64,000 nt of DNA from G963701675 sp963701675 (GTDB taxonomy: Bacteria > Planctomycetota > Planctomycetia > Gemmatales > Gemmataceae): contig OY969623.1 in assembly GCA_963701675.1 (NCBI GenBank), forward strand, positions 8,432,001 to 8,496,000. The letters run 5' to 3'. The position numbers were made by a program, and so were the translations under genes. Shown here one piece after another: positions 28,535 through 37,099 of the stretch. The stretch's first letter is position 1. Each line of letters opens with the position of its first letter. Below the pieces are notes generated by a model. That model had not been told where the DNA came from. It did not search any database and was given only the letters and a program-made list of their open reading frames with translations.

Positions 28535-31228
28535 ATGTTGCGGATCACCGTTCCTGCCAATTCGGCTGCGGCCAAGGCCTATTACTCGAAGGCCGGCGAC
28601 TATTACGGCTATGGCAAAGGTGGCGAATACGCCGGCGAATGCCAGGGCAAGCTTGCCGACAAGCTCGGCCTATCGGGCGCAGTATCGATGGAGGAGTTTC
28701 ATGCCCTTTGCGACAACCTCAATCCAAAAACCGGCCAGCGGTTGACGGCTTCGCACCGCGAGAATCGACGGCCGCTGGTTGATTTTACCTGGAGTGCCCC
28801 GAAGTCTGTGGCGTTGATGCGATCGCTGGCGGGCGATGAGCGAGTCGAGCAAGCCATCTGGGATACGGTCATGGAAACCATGAGCGATATCGAGCAGGAG
28901 ATTGCGACGCGCGTCAGAAAAGCGGGCGCGTTTCACAATCGGATCGTGGGCAACGGTATCATCGTGCCCTTCTATCATCGGTATAGCCGGCCGGTAGATG
29001 GTGTGGCCGATCCTGGAGATCACATCCATGCATGCCTGATAAATGCCTGCGAGGACGCCGTCGAGCAGCAACTTAAGGCCGTAGAGATCGGCCACATCAA
29101 GGCTCAAGCTCCTTACTGGCAGGCGGTGTGGCATGCACGGCTTGCCAATCGGCTTCAAGAGCTTGGCTACGATGTTGCACGCACAAAGGATGCCTTCGAA
29201 ATCACCGGTATTAGCCGCGATTTGATCGAACGGTTCTCACAGCGAACTGACGTGATTGAGAAGAAAGCTGCAAAACTTGGCATTACCAACCCAGACCAAA
29301 AGGCGAAACTCGGAGCTAAGACCCGCGAATCCAAGAGCGACCAACTTCCTCCGGAAGAATTGTTCGAGCGATGGGTAGCCCGGCTTGAACCCGGCGAGCT
29401 GGATCACTTGAAGCTCACGCACGCTGAAAGCCGGCTGTCGGGTGGAAGGGAAGCTCCGCTCGCCGACGGGCAGGCACTCGACTGGGCTTTGCGGCATTTG
29501 CTGCTCCGAAAGAGCGTGGTGGAGGAGAAGGAACTGCTCGCGACGGCTTTGAAGCATGGCGTCGGCGGCGTGTCGGTGGAGCGGCTGAAAAAAGAACTTA
29601 TGCGGCCCGAACTGGTGCGAGCGAGGATCGACGGACGCGATTGCATCAGCACGCTGGAAGTTCTGGCCGATGAGCGGAGCGTGCTGGAGTTTGCAAAGAC
29701 CGGGAAGGGGAAAGTAAGTCCACTCAATCCGGGTGGCGTCATCAGCCGGGACTGGCTTTCAAAGGAACAAAGGAAAGCCGTTCGTCATGTATGGCAAAGC
29801 AAAAACCGCGTCATGATTCTTCGCGGAAGATCAGGGACGGGGAAGACCACAACGATCCAAGAAATCGTAGAAGGCGTTGAAAAGGCCGGGCATGCGACCA
29901 TTGGTCTTGCCGTGGCCTCGCGTGCCTCGCGCGGGGTGCTCCGTGAAGAGGCAAAGCTCAAGGACGCAACGACGCTTGCGGAGTTCTTTGCCAACAAAGA
30001 ACTGCAGGACAACGTGCGGGGAGGGCTGATCGTGGTGGATGAGGCCAGCATGATGGGCTTTCGGGATGCCCATTCGCTGGTCAAGTTAGCCAGGGAACTT
30101 GATGCAAGGTTGCTCCTTTCCGGCGACCGGCGCCAGAATCGCGCGGTGGCTCGCGGCGAACCGCTGGCGGTGATTGAGGACGATGCGGGCCTGCCAGTGG
30201 CCGAACTCAAAGACATTCGTCGGCAGGAAGCAAAGAACTACCGCGAAGCCGTGGAGTTGCTCGCGGCGGGGAATACGGCGGAAGGATTTGACCGGTTGGA
30301 GGCGATGGGTGCGATCAAAACCCTGGGGGTCTGGGATAAGTACAAACGGCTGGTGGGCGACTATATCCAGGCGTTGCACGATAAGAAATCCGCTCTGGTG
30401 CTCTGCCCGACTCACAAGGAAGGCGAGGCGATCACGGAGGAGCTTCGCAAGCGGCTGAAAGCGGAAAAGATTCTTGGGCCGAACGAACGCACGTTTGAGC
30501 GACTGGTCCCGCTGAAACTGACGGAAGCTGAGCGTGAGGACATTTTGAACTATGAGCCGGGAAGAGTCGTGCAATTCTTCCGGCATTCCGGCTCATACCG
30601 TGCCGGCCAGAAAGTGACGGTCACGGCGGAAAATGCCAAGGACCTCGCATCGCGTGCCCGGTCAACGCAGCTTTACGGCACGTCATCGCTGAACCTATGT
30701 GCGGGCGACAAAGTTCGGATCACGACCACGGGAAAAACCAAGGACGGTCAGCACCGGGTAGAGAATGGCATGCTCTACACGATCAAGGCGTTGACGCCGG
30801 CGGGCGATCTGATTTTGAACAACGGGTGGAAGCTCGACAAGACCTTCCGCAACCTGTCTCACGGCTACGTGCTTACGAGCTACGCGGGCCAGGGAACCAC
30901 CGCGCAGCGGGTACTGGTGGCGGTTTCGTCGGAGAGTTTACCGGCCGTCAATCCCCGCCAATTCTACGTTGATATGTCACGCGGCAAGGAGTCGGTCACG
31001 ATCTATACCGACTCGGCATGGGCGCTTCGGCAGGCCGCGATCGGTGATGAGCGGCCGTTGCATGCAATGGACCTGGTGCGGGAAGGCGCCAAGCGGCAAT
31101 TGCCTATATGCCGGGTGAAGAGTCACCTGGAGCGGTTTCGCCGGATGGCGATGATGCGAAACAGGGCTGAATCGACGCAGCAGCGTTTGGAGCCTTCGCA
31201 TCAGCCGAATTTAGGCTATGGGTACTAG
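28535..31228 (+). CDS. MobF relaxase-helicase 2 (TrwC/TraI-like)
   Basis: 897 residues, similar in plan to relaxase 1 but clearly diverged. Paired tyrosines KAYYSKAGDYYGYGKGG, core WSAPKSVALMRSL, HUH segment GVADPGDHIHACLINA (H-x-H kept, surroundings altered), Walker A ILRGRSGTGKTT (near 430) and Walker B GLIVVDEASMMG (near 500). C-terminal motif YVDMSRGKESVTIYTD. AGGAT precedes the ATG. Two full relaxases in a row on one element is unusual; one may have a different origin of transfer or a changed role. Confidence 0.9.
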   Translation: MLRITVPANSAAAKAYYSKAGDYYGYGKGGEYAGECQGKLADKLGLSGAVSMEEFHALCDNLNPKTGQRLTASHRENRRPLVDFTWSAPKSVALMRSLAGDERVEQAIWDTVMETMSDIEQEIATRVRKAGAFHNRIVGNGIIVPFYHRYSRPVDGVADPGDHIHACLINACEDAVEQQLKAVEIGHIKAQAPYWQAVWHARLANRLQELGYDVARTKDAFEITGISRDLIERFSQRTDVIEKKAAKLGITNPDQKAKLGAKTRESKSDQLPPEELFERWVARLEPGELDHLKLTHAESRLSGGREAPLADGQALDWALRHLLLRKSVVEEKELLATALKHGVGGVSVERLKKELMRPELVRARIDGRDCISTLEVLADERSVLEFAKTGKGKVSPLNPGGVISRDWLSKEQRKAVRHVWQSKNRVMILRGRSGTGKTTTIQEIVEGVEKAGHATIGLAVASRASRGVLREEAKLKDATTLAEFFANKELQDNVRGGLIVVDEASMMGFRDAHSLVKLARELDARLLLSGDRRQNRAVARGEPLAVIEDDAGLPVAELKDIRRQEAKNYREAVELLAAGNTAEGFDRLEAMGAIKTLGVWDKYKRLVGDYIQALHDKKSALVLCPTHKEGEAITEELRKRLKAEKILGPNERTFERLVPLKLTEAEREDILNYEPGRVVQFFRHSGSYRAGQKVTVTAENAKDLASRARSTQLYGTSSLNLCAGDKVRITTTGKTKDGQHRVENGMLYTIKALTPAGDLILNNGWKLDKTFRNLSHGYVLTSYAGQGTTAQRVLVAVSSESLPAVNPRQFYVDMSRGKESVTIYTDSAWALRQAAIGDERPLHAMDLVREGAKRQLPICRVKSHLERFRRMAMMRNRAESTQQRLEPSHQPNLGYGY

Positions 31229-31243
31229 CGAAGGAGTTAGACG

Positions 31244-31765
31244 ATGACCGCGATGGAGAAATTGTTGCGGGACTCGGAAAAGCCGGCTGCGCCGACGAGT
31301 GTGGTGCGGCTGATAAAAGACGAGGAGGATGCGGACCTGGCCGCATCCGGCTGTTTTGCTTTTGTCCGCGGCCAGCGCAGCTCGGCTGGAACGCTGACGC
31401 TCAAAGGCGTGGGCGGCAACGAGTGCTCGCTGGACTGGACCTGGACACCTGACATTGTGTACCTACCGGGACACGATGTTCCGCTAACGCTCGTTTTCTC
31501 ATCACGCGGGTTTAAGGTGGAAATACTGGGCACAAATTTGGAACTCCTCGTTGCATATTTGCAACAACGACGGGTGGTGTCGATACAAGCTCAAGACAGG
31601 ATGCAGCGACAGGCCCAGGCGGCGGCAGAAGACGAGCCATGTGTGGAAGCGTTCCGAATCGTTGCGATGCAGGCTGGCGAGGATGTCTCGCTGATGGAAC
31701 GTGTACTAAAGGAGCGCGGGTGGGCCGGACTCAGCGGGCGGGAATTGCTGAAACCGGCTAAGTGA
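31244..31765 (+). CDS. Relaxase-associated small protein 2
   Basis: 173 residues, start 15 bases after the relaxase 2 stop with AAGGAG upstream. Core: ASGCFAFVRGQRSSAGTLTL, then GGNECSLDWTWTPDIVYLPG, LTLVFSSRGFKVEILGTNLE and LQQRRVVSIQAQ. It has the same length and motif order as the protein after relaxase 1. The last 50 residues are helical with EAFRIVAMQAGEDVSLMERV. Relaxase plus this partner appears to be a duplicated two-gene cassette. Function unknown. Confidence 0.65.
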   Translation: MTAMEKLLRDSEKPAAPTSVVRLIKDEEDADLAASGCFAFVRGQRSSAGTLTLKGVGGNECSLDWTWTPDIVYLPGHDVPLTLVFSSRGFKVEILGTNLELLVAYLQQRRVVSIQAQDRMQRQAQAAAEDEPCVEAFRIVAMQAGEDVSLMERVLKERGWAGLSGRELLKPAK

Positions 31766-31976
31766 AGTCAGCTTGATTATTGGGTCCGTTGTTCTTCGAC
31801 GATTTCCTCTTCATATCGTCGATTGGCCCGGTGCATCGTCATTTGGGAGTCCGCCAAGCCAGCGGAGTCGGGCCAACCCTGAACGGCGTTGGTCTCCTCC
31901 ATGAATGCTACGAACATCAACGGAACAATTCATCGAGCGGACTGGCAGGTAAAGGGGGTGAGGCGTGTCGTATGGA

Positions 31977-32004
31977 CGCGGCCCGCCGAACAAAGCGGGC
32001 CGCG
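31977..32004 (-). terminator. Perfect 10-bp 3' hairpin
   Basis: CGCGGCCCGC (31977-31986) pairs with GCGGGCCGCG (31995-32004). It lies 29 bases after the stop of gene 32033-32395 and may also stop plus-strand transcription from the relaxase operon. Confidence 0.6.
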
Positions 32005-32032
32005 TAGAAAGCACTGATCATAGTGGTGGCAT

Positions 32033-32395
32033 TCACGGCCGGACGCCTCTGGCTTTGCCAATCGCACCAAATGCGATGCGGCACGCACGCCGGAGCTGAT
32101 GACATTCATCTTCGCATTCACGCCACGCGGGTCCGATAGCGTTGGATAGGTCCTGTGTACATCGGACGAGACGTTCTAGGGCCCCAAGTAGCTCCGGCGC
32201 TGCGGCAAACAGGCGCGCATTCGCTTCGGTCTCCTCGGCTTCCCGCGTGCCTGGCTTATCCCAAAAGTGGATGCAACCCACGCACGAGCCATCGGCCGCA
32301 ATGATGTTCCACGTATCATCGCAACCGTCTTTGTCCCGTTGGTAGAAATACGGGCCGGGTGCATGTTCAATTGTTGGCGTATGTCTGTTGCTCAT
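32033..32395 (-). CDS. Longer 'DDTW...FWD' protein, second paralogue
   Basis: 120 residues with AAAGGAA before the ATG. The N-terminal 70 residues repeat the plan of the protein at 14793-15002: YFYQRDKDGCDDTWNIIAAD, CIHFWDKPG and EAEETEANARLF. A C-terminal helical extension (LLGALERLVRCTQDL) is absent from the shorter paralogue. Function unknown. Two copies in one element, both in the minus-strand cassette series, suggest a recurring accessory role. Confidence 0.65.
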   Translation of the reverse strand: MSNRHTPTIEHAPGPYFYQRDKDGCDDTWNIIAADGSCVGCIHFWDKPGTREAEETEANARLFAAAPELLGALERLVRCTQDLSNAIGPAWRECEDECHQLRRACRIAFGAIGKARGVRP

Positions 32396-32418
32396 ACTCG
32401 GATTCCTTTCATTGGAAG

Positions 32419-32439
32419 GGGCGGGCCTAAAGCCCGCCC
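32419..32439 (-). terminator. 8-bp 3' hairpin
   Basis: GGGCGGGC-CTAAA-GCCCGCCC, just after the stop of gene 32450-32656. The stem core is the same as in the hairpin at 15596-15619. Confidence 0.6.
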
Positions 32440-32449
32440 GGTTGCTCGA

Positions 32450-32656
32450 TCAGTGCTTGGGTTCATTGGTGCGGAGCACGACGCGGCCGTCGATTGGCAC
32501 GGCGTGAAGCTTCACGTTGAAACCCTTGCCATCATCGTGGGCCCAGGCGGAGCCGACACGGTCCCAGAATCCCTTGTCCTGTCCGCCTCCGCGAACTTGG
32601 TAGACAATGTGGGTCGGTTTCTTGCCGTTGGCTTTGGTGTTGGTTTCTTCAGACAT
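32450..32656 (-). CDS. Small conserved mobile-element protein
   Basis: 68 residues: KKPTHIVYQVRGGGQDKGFW, then DRVGSAWAHDDGKGFNVKLH and AVPIDGRVVLR. The pattern 'H.VY.V......FW..VG.A..H.DGKGFN..L...P.DGR' is typical of a short beta-strand protein found widely on plasmids and genomic islands. No function is established to my knowledge. AAGGAAGGAA precedes the ATG. Nested element D lies directly upstream. Confidence 0.75.
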   Translation of the reverse strand: MSEETNTKANGKKPTHIVYQVRGGGQDKGFWDRVGSAWAHDDGKGFNVKLHAVPIDGRVVLRTNEPKH

Positions 32657-32693
32657 GATTTGGTTCCTTCCTTGTTAACCGGCCGCCCCATGC

Positions 32694-32835
32694 GGCCTTG
32701 CTTCAAGAATTGAGAACCCGGACCAGCCGGGGCGAACGCGCACGGATCAAGCGGAAAATTGGGGGCGACCTTTAGGGGGAACCGATTTTTCGCTTGATCC
32801 GCCCGGCGGCGGGTTCAGCTTGAAGCGAAAGGTCG
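32694..32835 (-). ncRNA. Nested-hairpin 5' element, copy D
   Basis: Outer stem: GCTTCAAG (32700-32707) pairs with CTTGAAGC (32819-32826), extended by CCTT/AAGG. Middle stem: GAACCCG (32714-32720) with CGGGTTC (32810-32816), and GCCGGG with CCCGGC. Inner stem: CGGATCAAGCG (32743-32753) with 32791-32801, 11 perfect pairs. The tip TTGGGGGCGACCTTTAGGGG is almost identical to copy A although the flanking stems differ. The base is about 35-40 bases from the ATG at 32656. Confidence 0.6.
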
Positions 32836-32904
32836 CTTACGGGTGGCTGGCTGGAGAAAGGAGCATGATGGCGATGACCTACGCCAGGAGCACAAAAGGC
32901 GGGA

Positions 32905-33078
32905 TTAGCGATGGAGTCCCGCGATAAGGGTGCGGATCACGAAGTGCGTTCCCAGGCCCGGCGTGCCTGGCACATTGCCTGTTCGTGGGTCGACAAAACC
33001 GGGATCGGCGAAGCAAAGGCCGCCCTCGCGCTTGAACGCATAGTGCTTTTTGCCGTGCAAAGTGTCGAGCAGGCCCAT
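32905..33078 (-). CDS. Small protein coupled to the gene before it
   Basis: 57 residues beginning MGLLDTLHGKKHYAFKREGG and containing CFADPGFVDPRTGNVPG and THFVIRTLIAGLHR. The ATG (33078-33076) shares a base with the TAA of the upstream gene (TAATG), a classic sign of translational coupling. Composition is good and the frame uses no rare residues. No family recognised. Confidence 0.55.
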   Translation of the reverse strand: MGLLDTLHGKKHYAFKREGGLCFADPGFVDPRTGNVPGTPGLGTHFVIRTLIAGLHR

Positions 33079-33521
33079 TAGCGAGATTTGTCGATTTCTT
33101 CGCGGCTGCGTTTGACCACTTCCTCAAAACGTTCCTCGGAATCTAGCCGTTCGGCGACCGGATTGTTGCCGATGTTGCGTTTGATCCAGCTCTTGGACGG
33201 CTTGTCCCAACGATGCTTTTTCACGCCCTGGTGTTCTTCCTTCAAGGGTTCCAATACGTGAGACGATGGACGGAAATTGGGATCAGGATGTTCGCGACTA
33301 ATGCCCACGCCCTGGAAATTGCCTTCGTCGGTGTAATGTGCAACGCTTCCGTCCCCCAGTGGCATGGCGATGGTCGAGCGTGGTTTGTGTTCGCCATTCT
33401 CCGCCGACGCGTGCTTTAGATTAGTGGGTTGATCGATGATTGCCTGGCTTGCGGGCGGCTCGAAGGCGTCACCGTGTTCGACAGGTCTTTGATCGTCTGA
33501 GTTGGTTGGCGTCCTTGCCAT
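33078..33521 (-). CDS. Hydrophilic hypothetical protein of the element
   Basis: 147 residues with a strong AGGAGG before the ATG at 33521. Largely charged and polar, with STIAMPLGDGSVAHYTDEGN and a basic stretch VKKHRWDKPSKSWIKRN. It ends in a Glu/Arg-rich helix. No membrane segment, signal peptide or catalytic motif. It is the first gene of a coupled pair with the 57-residue protein. Confidence 0.6.
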   Translation of the reverse strand: MARTPTNSDDQRPVEHGDAFEPPASQAIIDQPTNLKHASAENGEHKPRSTIAMPLGDGSVAHYTDEGNFQGVGISREHPDPNFRPSSHVLEPLKEEHQGVKKHRWDKPSKSWIKRNIGNNPVAERLDSEERFEEVVKRSREEIDKSR

Positions 33522-34173
33522 ACTGACCTCCTGTTGTTTGCTCTGTGGCACGCCGGCCAGGATACCCCGACCCATTTAGGAAAGCCTGCCCCGATTCGGG
33601 TTTAGCGCGGCTCGGCGGGGATGTCAACGGCCTGTGAGGCGGAGATTTGACTGAGGAAGAGTCGTAGTTAGGATTGGAAATAGAAGATGCGTGCCCAGCA
33701 AAACAGCGGTGGAAGCTCAGAGCAAGGAATGCAAGTGGTCCCGGAGTACGGCGCAATTATTGCTAACGGGCGCATGAGAAAGCGTAAGCATCCAATTTGT
33801 TTCATAGACTGGCTTGCCGGTTGCGCTTTAGAAGTCATACTGCTCCGGCTGAGCAAGATGAATCGTGCAAGCTGTGGGGGCAAGAAGCAGGAATGGTTAA
33901 ATTAGAAGGGATTGACCGCTGCCACGGCAAACTGCTATCCCCGATACCCAAGAAATCAAAAAGGGTCAAGCCGGCTTTTGCGGCCGTGCAAGGGTGAGTG
34001 CAATTTGACGCGAGATAAGAAAAAGGATTAAAGATTTAGCAGCGCAATGAAAAGCGCGTTGCCGATGAAATGGATACAGCCTCATCAACTGTAATTAGGG
34101 TAGTTCCTCGCAGTGCGGGCGCATAACGCCGCGCCGCTGCTCTGCGTTTATCCAAAGCTTTAGGAGCGAGGCC
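33522..34173. other. Divergent intergenic region
   Basis: About 650 bases between the minus-strand pair and the plus-strand transfer operon, expected to hold both promoters. A plus-strand frame at 33687-33905 (72 residues, MRAQQNSGGSSEQGMQVVPE) is possible but has only a weak ribosome binding site. I see no strong repeat or RNA gene. Confidence 0.35.
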
Positions 34174-34950
34174 ATGTCTGAGGTATTCGATCTCGACCCG
34201 AAAATCTGTGATACCTGTCCGCTTAACCCAAAGCTGGACCCCAGAAAATGCGAAGTGCTGAAACGCTCCATTGCCAGCCAAGGCCTTCTTCAGCCTGGAA
34301 AAGTGTTTCGGAAAGACAAAAACGGGCGCCATACGATTGCCACTGGCCACAAGCGATGGTGGAGCTGCCTGGAACTGGAAATCCCATTTCGCGCTGAAAT
34401 CCTGGATGAGGATTACTCGCCGAAGCTCGCCATCCCCATCATCATGCACGAAAACGGGGCTAGGCAGTCAATGAGTGCTGAGGCCCAATGCACGCTGGTG
34501 CTCCAGTTCATGGACATCATGGGCCTTCAAACCCAGGCAGAGGCCGCCCGTGAGCTCGGGATGTCTGAAAGCCAAATAAGCCGCATCCTAAGTCAATTGG
34601 GACTTCCTGAGCCGCTCAAACACTACCTCGGTAAAGTCTCTCCCTCCCTGGCTTACGTGATCTGCACGCTGAAAAACACCGAGGACATGCAAGTCGCCTT
34701 CGAGCGGGCTTTGAATGAGAAGCTTTCGAGGGATCGCGTCCAGACCCTCGTAAACGACCTGAAAGCCGCCCGCGGTGGGGCGACTCGCAAACCTGCACCC
34801 GTTGATTTGAAATTCAACGACCGTCGCGTTCGTTTATGGTTAAGCCCCGGTGATGGCGCGGAGGTGTGGGCGAAACTGCTCAGGGGATTAGCAGCCAAGC
34901 TCACGAAAAACCCAGACACGCCGCCCGAAGGCTGGCGTTTCGTTCTCTAA
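34174..34950 (+). CDS. ParB-like DNA-binding protein, first gene of the transfer operon
   Basis: 258 residues with AGGAG 8-9 bases before the ATG. The N-terminal ParB/sulfiredoxin-type domain contains LKRSIASQGLLQPGKVFRKD and TIATGHKRWWSCLELEI. A helix-turn-helix follows: QTQAEAARELGMSESQISRI. A cysteine pair near the start (ICDTCPL) is notable. It differs from the long ParB at 15629-17546, so the region has two unrelated partition-type proteins. It could regulate or segregate the right-hand element. Confidence 0.7.
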   Translation: MSEVFDLDPKICDTCPLNPKLDPRKCEVLKRSIASQGLLQPGKVFRKDKNGRHTIATGHKRWWSCLELEIPFRAEILDEDYSPKLAIPIIMHENGARQSMSAEAQCTLVLQFMDIMGLQTQAEAARELGMSESQISRILSQLGLPEPLKHYLGKVSPSLAYVICTLKNTEDMQVAFERALNEKLSRDRVQTLVNDLKAARGGATRKPAPVDLKFNDRRVRLWLSPGDGAEVWAKLLRGLAAKLTKNPDTPPEGWRFVL

Positions 34951-34999
34951 TCGCCTTAACCAATTTCCTTATGGAGGCCCGGAGTTCCGGGGTGCGTAA

Positions 35000-36500
35000 A
35001 TGTCACAGTACACTCCTTGGCTTATGGCAGTGACCGTGATTCTGTTTTTGGCCATTATCTGGCAAAAGCAGAAAAAACCGCCCGACAAACGGAGATGCAA
35101 ATTCCTCCATTTTTCGGATTACATGAGCCACACCTTGGCCCTGGGTGTAACAGGATCGGGCAAGACAACGGGGATTGCCAACCTCGCTTTAGATTTCCTC
35201 GGCCATGAAAGCAAACCAGGCATGTGCTGGTGCTGCGTGGAATCGGGAGAAGCCGAGTGGGCGGTGAAGATCGCGAACATGGCAGGCCGTGGTGAGGACG
35301 TAATCGTGTGGACGCCTGAATCCGGCCATTTCCTTTGACCTAGCCATGTGGCAATTATCCCGACCAGGTGGGTCGGTGGAGGACTTGTGTCGTTTTACCG
35401 ACCGGATGAGCGGGATTGCGACTAGGAACCAAGGCGGAGGCGACGGAAATAGCAAGCTATGGGAACAACAAGCAATAGCCCTGTTAAGGCATGTGATCGA
35501 GCTAATCAAGATTTCGGAGATTGTTCAATGGCCACCAACTTTGAAACAGATATTCGATGTGCTTGCAAGTGTCGGGGTGTCGTTTCAGCAGGTGGCTTCC
35601 AAGGAGTGGAAGGAAGGAACGCCATGCGGGAAAGCTTTGATGATGGCGCAAGCCAAAGCCAAAGCTGGTCAACTTTCCCTAACAGAAGTGGCGGCTTACA
35701 ACCAATGCGTTGGCTACTTCATGGAGCAACTGCCGGGATATGGGGACAGGTTCGTGGGATCTGTACTCGGCACAGCTCAGGCTGGGTTGCTCCCGTGGGT
35801 CTTTCCTCCCTTCCTCGGCGTGTTTTCATCGGGCCAGACGAACACCCCGCCGGAATTAGTGTTGGATGGAAAAATTCTTGTTTTAGATTGGCCGGTCGTG
35901 AAGGGCATCAACTGCGCCGTGGCTCAAGCTGCGATTGTGCAGTGCGTGCAGCAAACCTGCCTTCAGCGTCCGCCTGGAATGGATCGTCCGGTCGGAATTT
36001 ATCGAGACGAGTGTCAGTACCTAATCGCTCCCGACGAGTGGGAAACCCGCACCTTATCAATTTCGCGCGGTGCAAAACTCGGGCATTGGGATCTAAGCCA
36101 GCACGCTCCCGGTCTAGAGCGGAGTTTCAACGGCGCCGGTGCGGAAAAAGCGATGGAAGCTTTTGTGTCAAGCCATGCGGCAATTTTGTTGTTTGCTCAG
36201 AACGATTTATCGACGAATCAGCGGTTCTCGACACTTTTTGGTTCGGGCAGAACCAAGCTATTCAACGTCTCGCAAAATCCCAATCAACAGCAAAATGCTT
36301 GGGATCAGGTTTTCGGCACCGATCATCAAGTGGGGTTTTCGGTCAACGAGCAGGTCTTTCCTCACGTCCCGCCAGAGGCGTTCGGAGCGCTGAAGCGTGG
36401 AGGCCCGCCAGATTTTCAAGTCGAGGCTTACCTGTACCAAGCAGGCAAGAAATTCGGGGATCGAGTTTACAAGAAAATCACCTTCAACCAAGTGATCTGA
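35000..36500 (+). CDS. VirD4/TraD-like type IV coupling protein, frameshifted
   Basis: Frame 1 (35000-35338) has an N-terminal membrane segment LMAVTVILFLAIIW and Walker A ALGVTGSGKTTGIANLALDF. It ends shortly after VIVWTPESGH. Frame 2 continues as ISFDLAMWQLSRPGGSVEDL and runs to 36500, with the Walker B segment PVGIYRDECQYLI. The two frames meet at about 35320-35340 and differ by one base. Together they give a protein of about 500 residues. Coupling proteins hand the relaxase-DNA complex to a type IV secretion channel. If the shift is real, mobilization would be lost. Confidence 0.75.
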
Positions 36501-36509
36501 GGAGGGTTT

Positions 36510-37097
36510 ATGACTCAAGCTGGATTCGCGCAACCGGAACAGGGATGGAAACAACAATTTGGTGCATTCGTCTTTGTATTGCAGGCACTCAGTTTTATGT
36601 GGGCTGTCTACACACGTGTCCCCGGAACAATGGGCAGGCATTACTTTCAAGGCCCTGCCGTGTTGGGGCTTCTTCTTGGGGTTCCCCTAGCGATTGCGTG
36701 CGTGCCTCCTACTTATGGGGCTCAATGCCTCAACTGGTTTTGGATCGGCATGGGCTTCATGCTCTTTGTGCACGCAGCGGCACGGCAAATACGGCTGAAG
36801 CGTCGGGAGCAAATCCATTCAAAATATATCGGCGACTCGATCTTCTCTCGACTGTTCCCGAAGTGGAGCATGAACGCCTGCCGCTCCGCAGAAATCCCGC
36901 TGGCGATTGTCTTGGCAGTTGCACTGGTGGGTGTGTGCGAGACCATCTCAGCTTGCATCGCGGTCTCCGCAATCGCGGACATGCTAGTGACCGGAATGGG
37001 TTTGGAGGCAGAAAAGCGGCGAACCGAGTCTGCGGTGGACGCATGGCTCGAAGCCGAAGTCTTTAACCAGCACGTCAATGAACGTCTAAGGAGGTAG
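36510..37097 (+). CDS. Multi-pass membrane protein
   Basis: 195 residues, 9 bases after the coupling protein, with AGGAGG 7 bases before the ATG. Hydrophobic segments: FGAFVFVLQALSFMWAVY, AVLGLLLGVPLAIACV, WFWIGMGFMLFVHAAA and PLAIVLAVALVGVCETIS. The C-terminus is a charged helix (EAEKRRTESAVDAWLEAEVF). Placed directly after the coupling protein, it may anchor or assist it. No family recognised. Confidence 0.65.
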   Translation: MTQAGFAQPEQGWKQQFGAFVFVLQALSFMWAVYTRVPGTMGRHYFQGPAVLGLLLGVPLAIACVPPTYGAQCLNWFWIGMGFMLFVHAAARQIRLKRREQIHSKYIGDSIFSRLFPKWSMNACRSAEIPLAIVLAVALVGVCETISACIAVSAIADMLVTGMGLEAEKRRTESAVDAWLEAEVFNQHVNERLRR

Positions 37098-37099
37098 CG

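Noticed and set aside
35459..37066. 535-residue plus-strand frame
   Set aside because: It overlaps the real coupling-protein and membrane-protein frames and has no family features.
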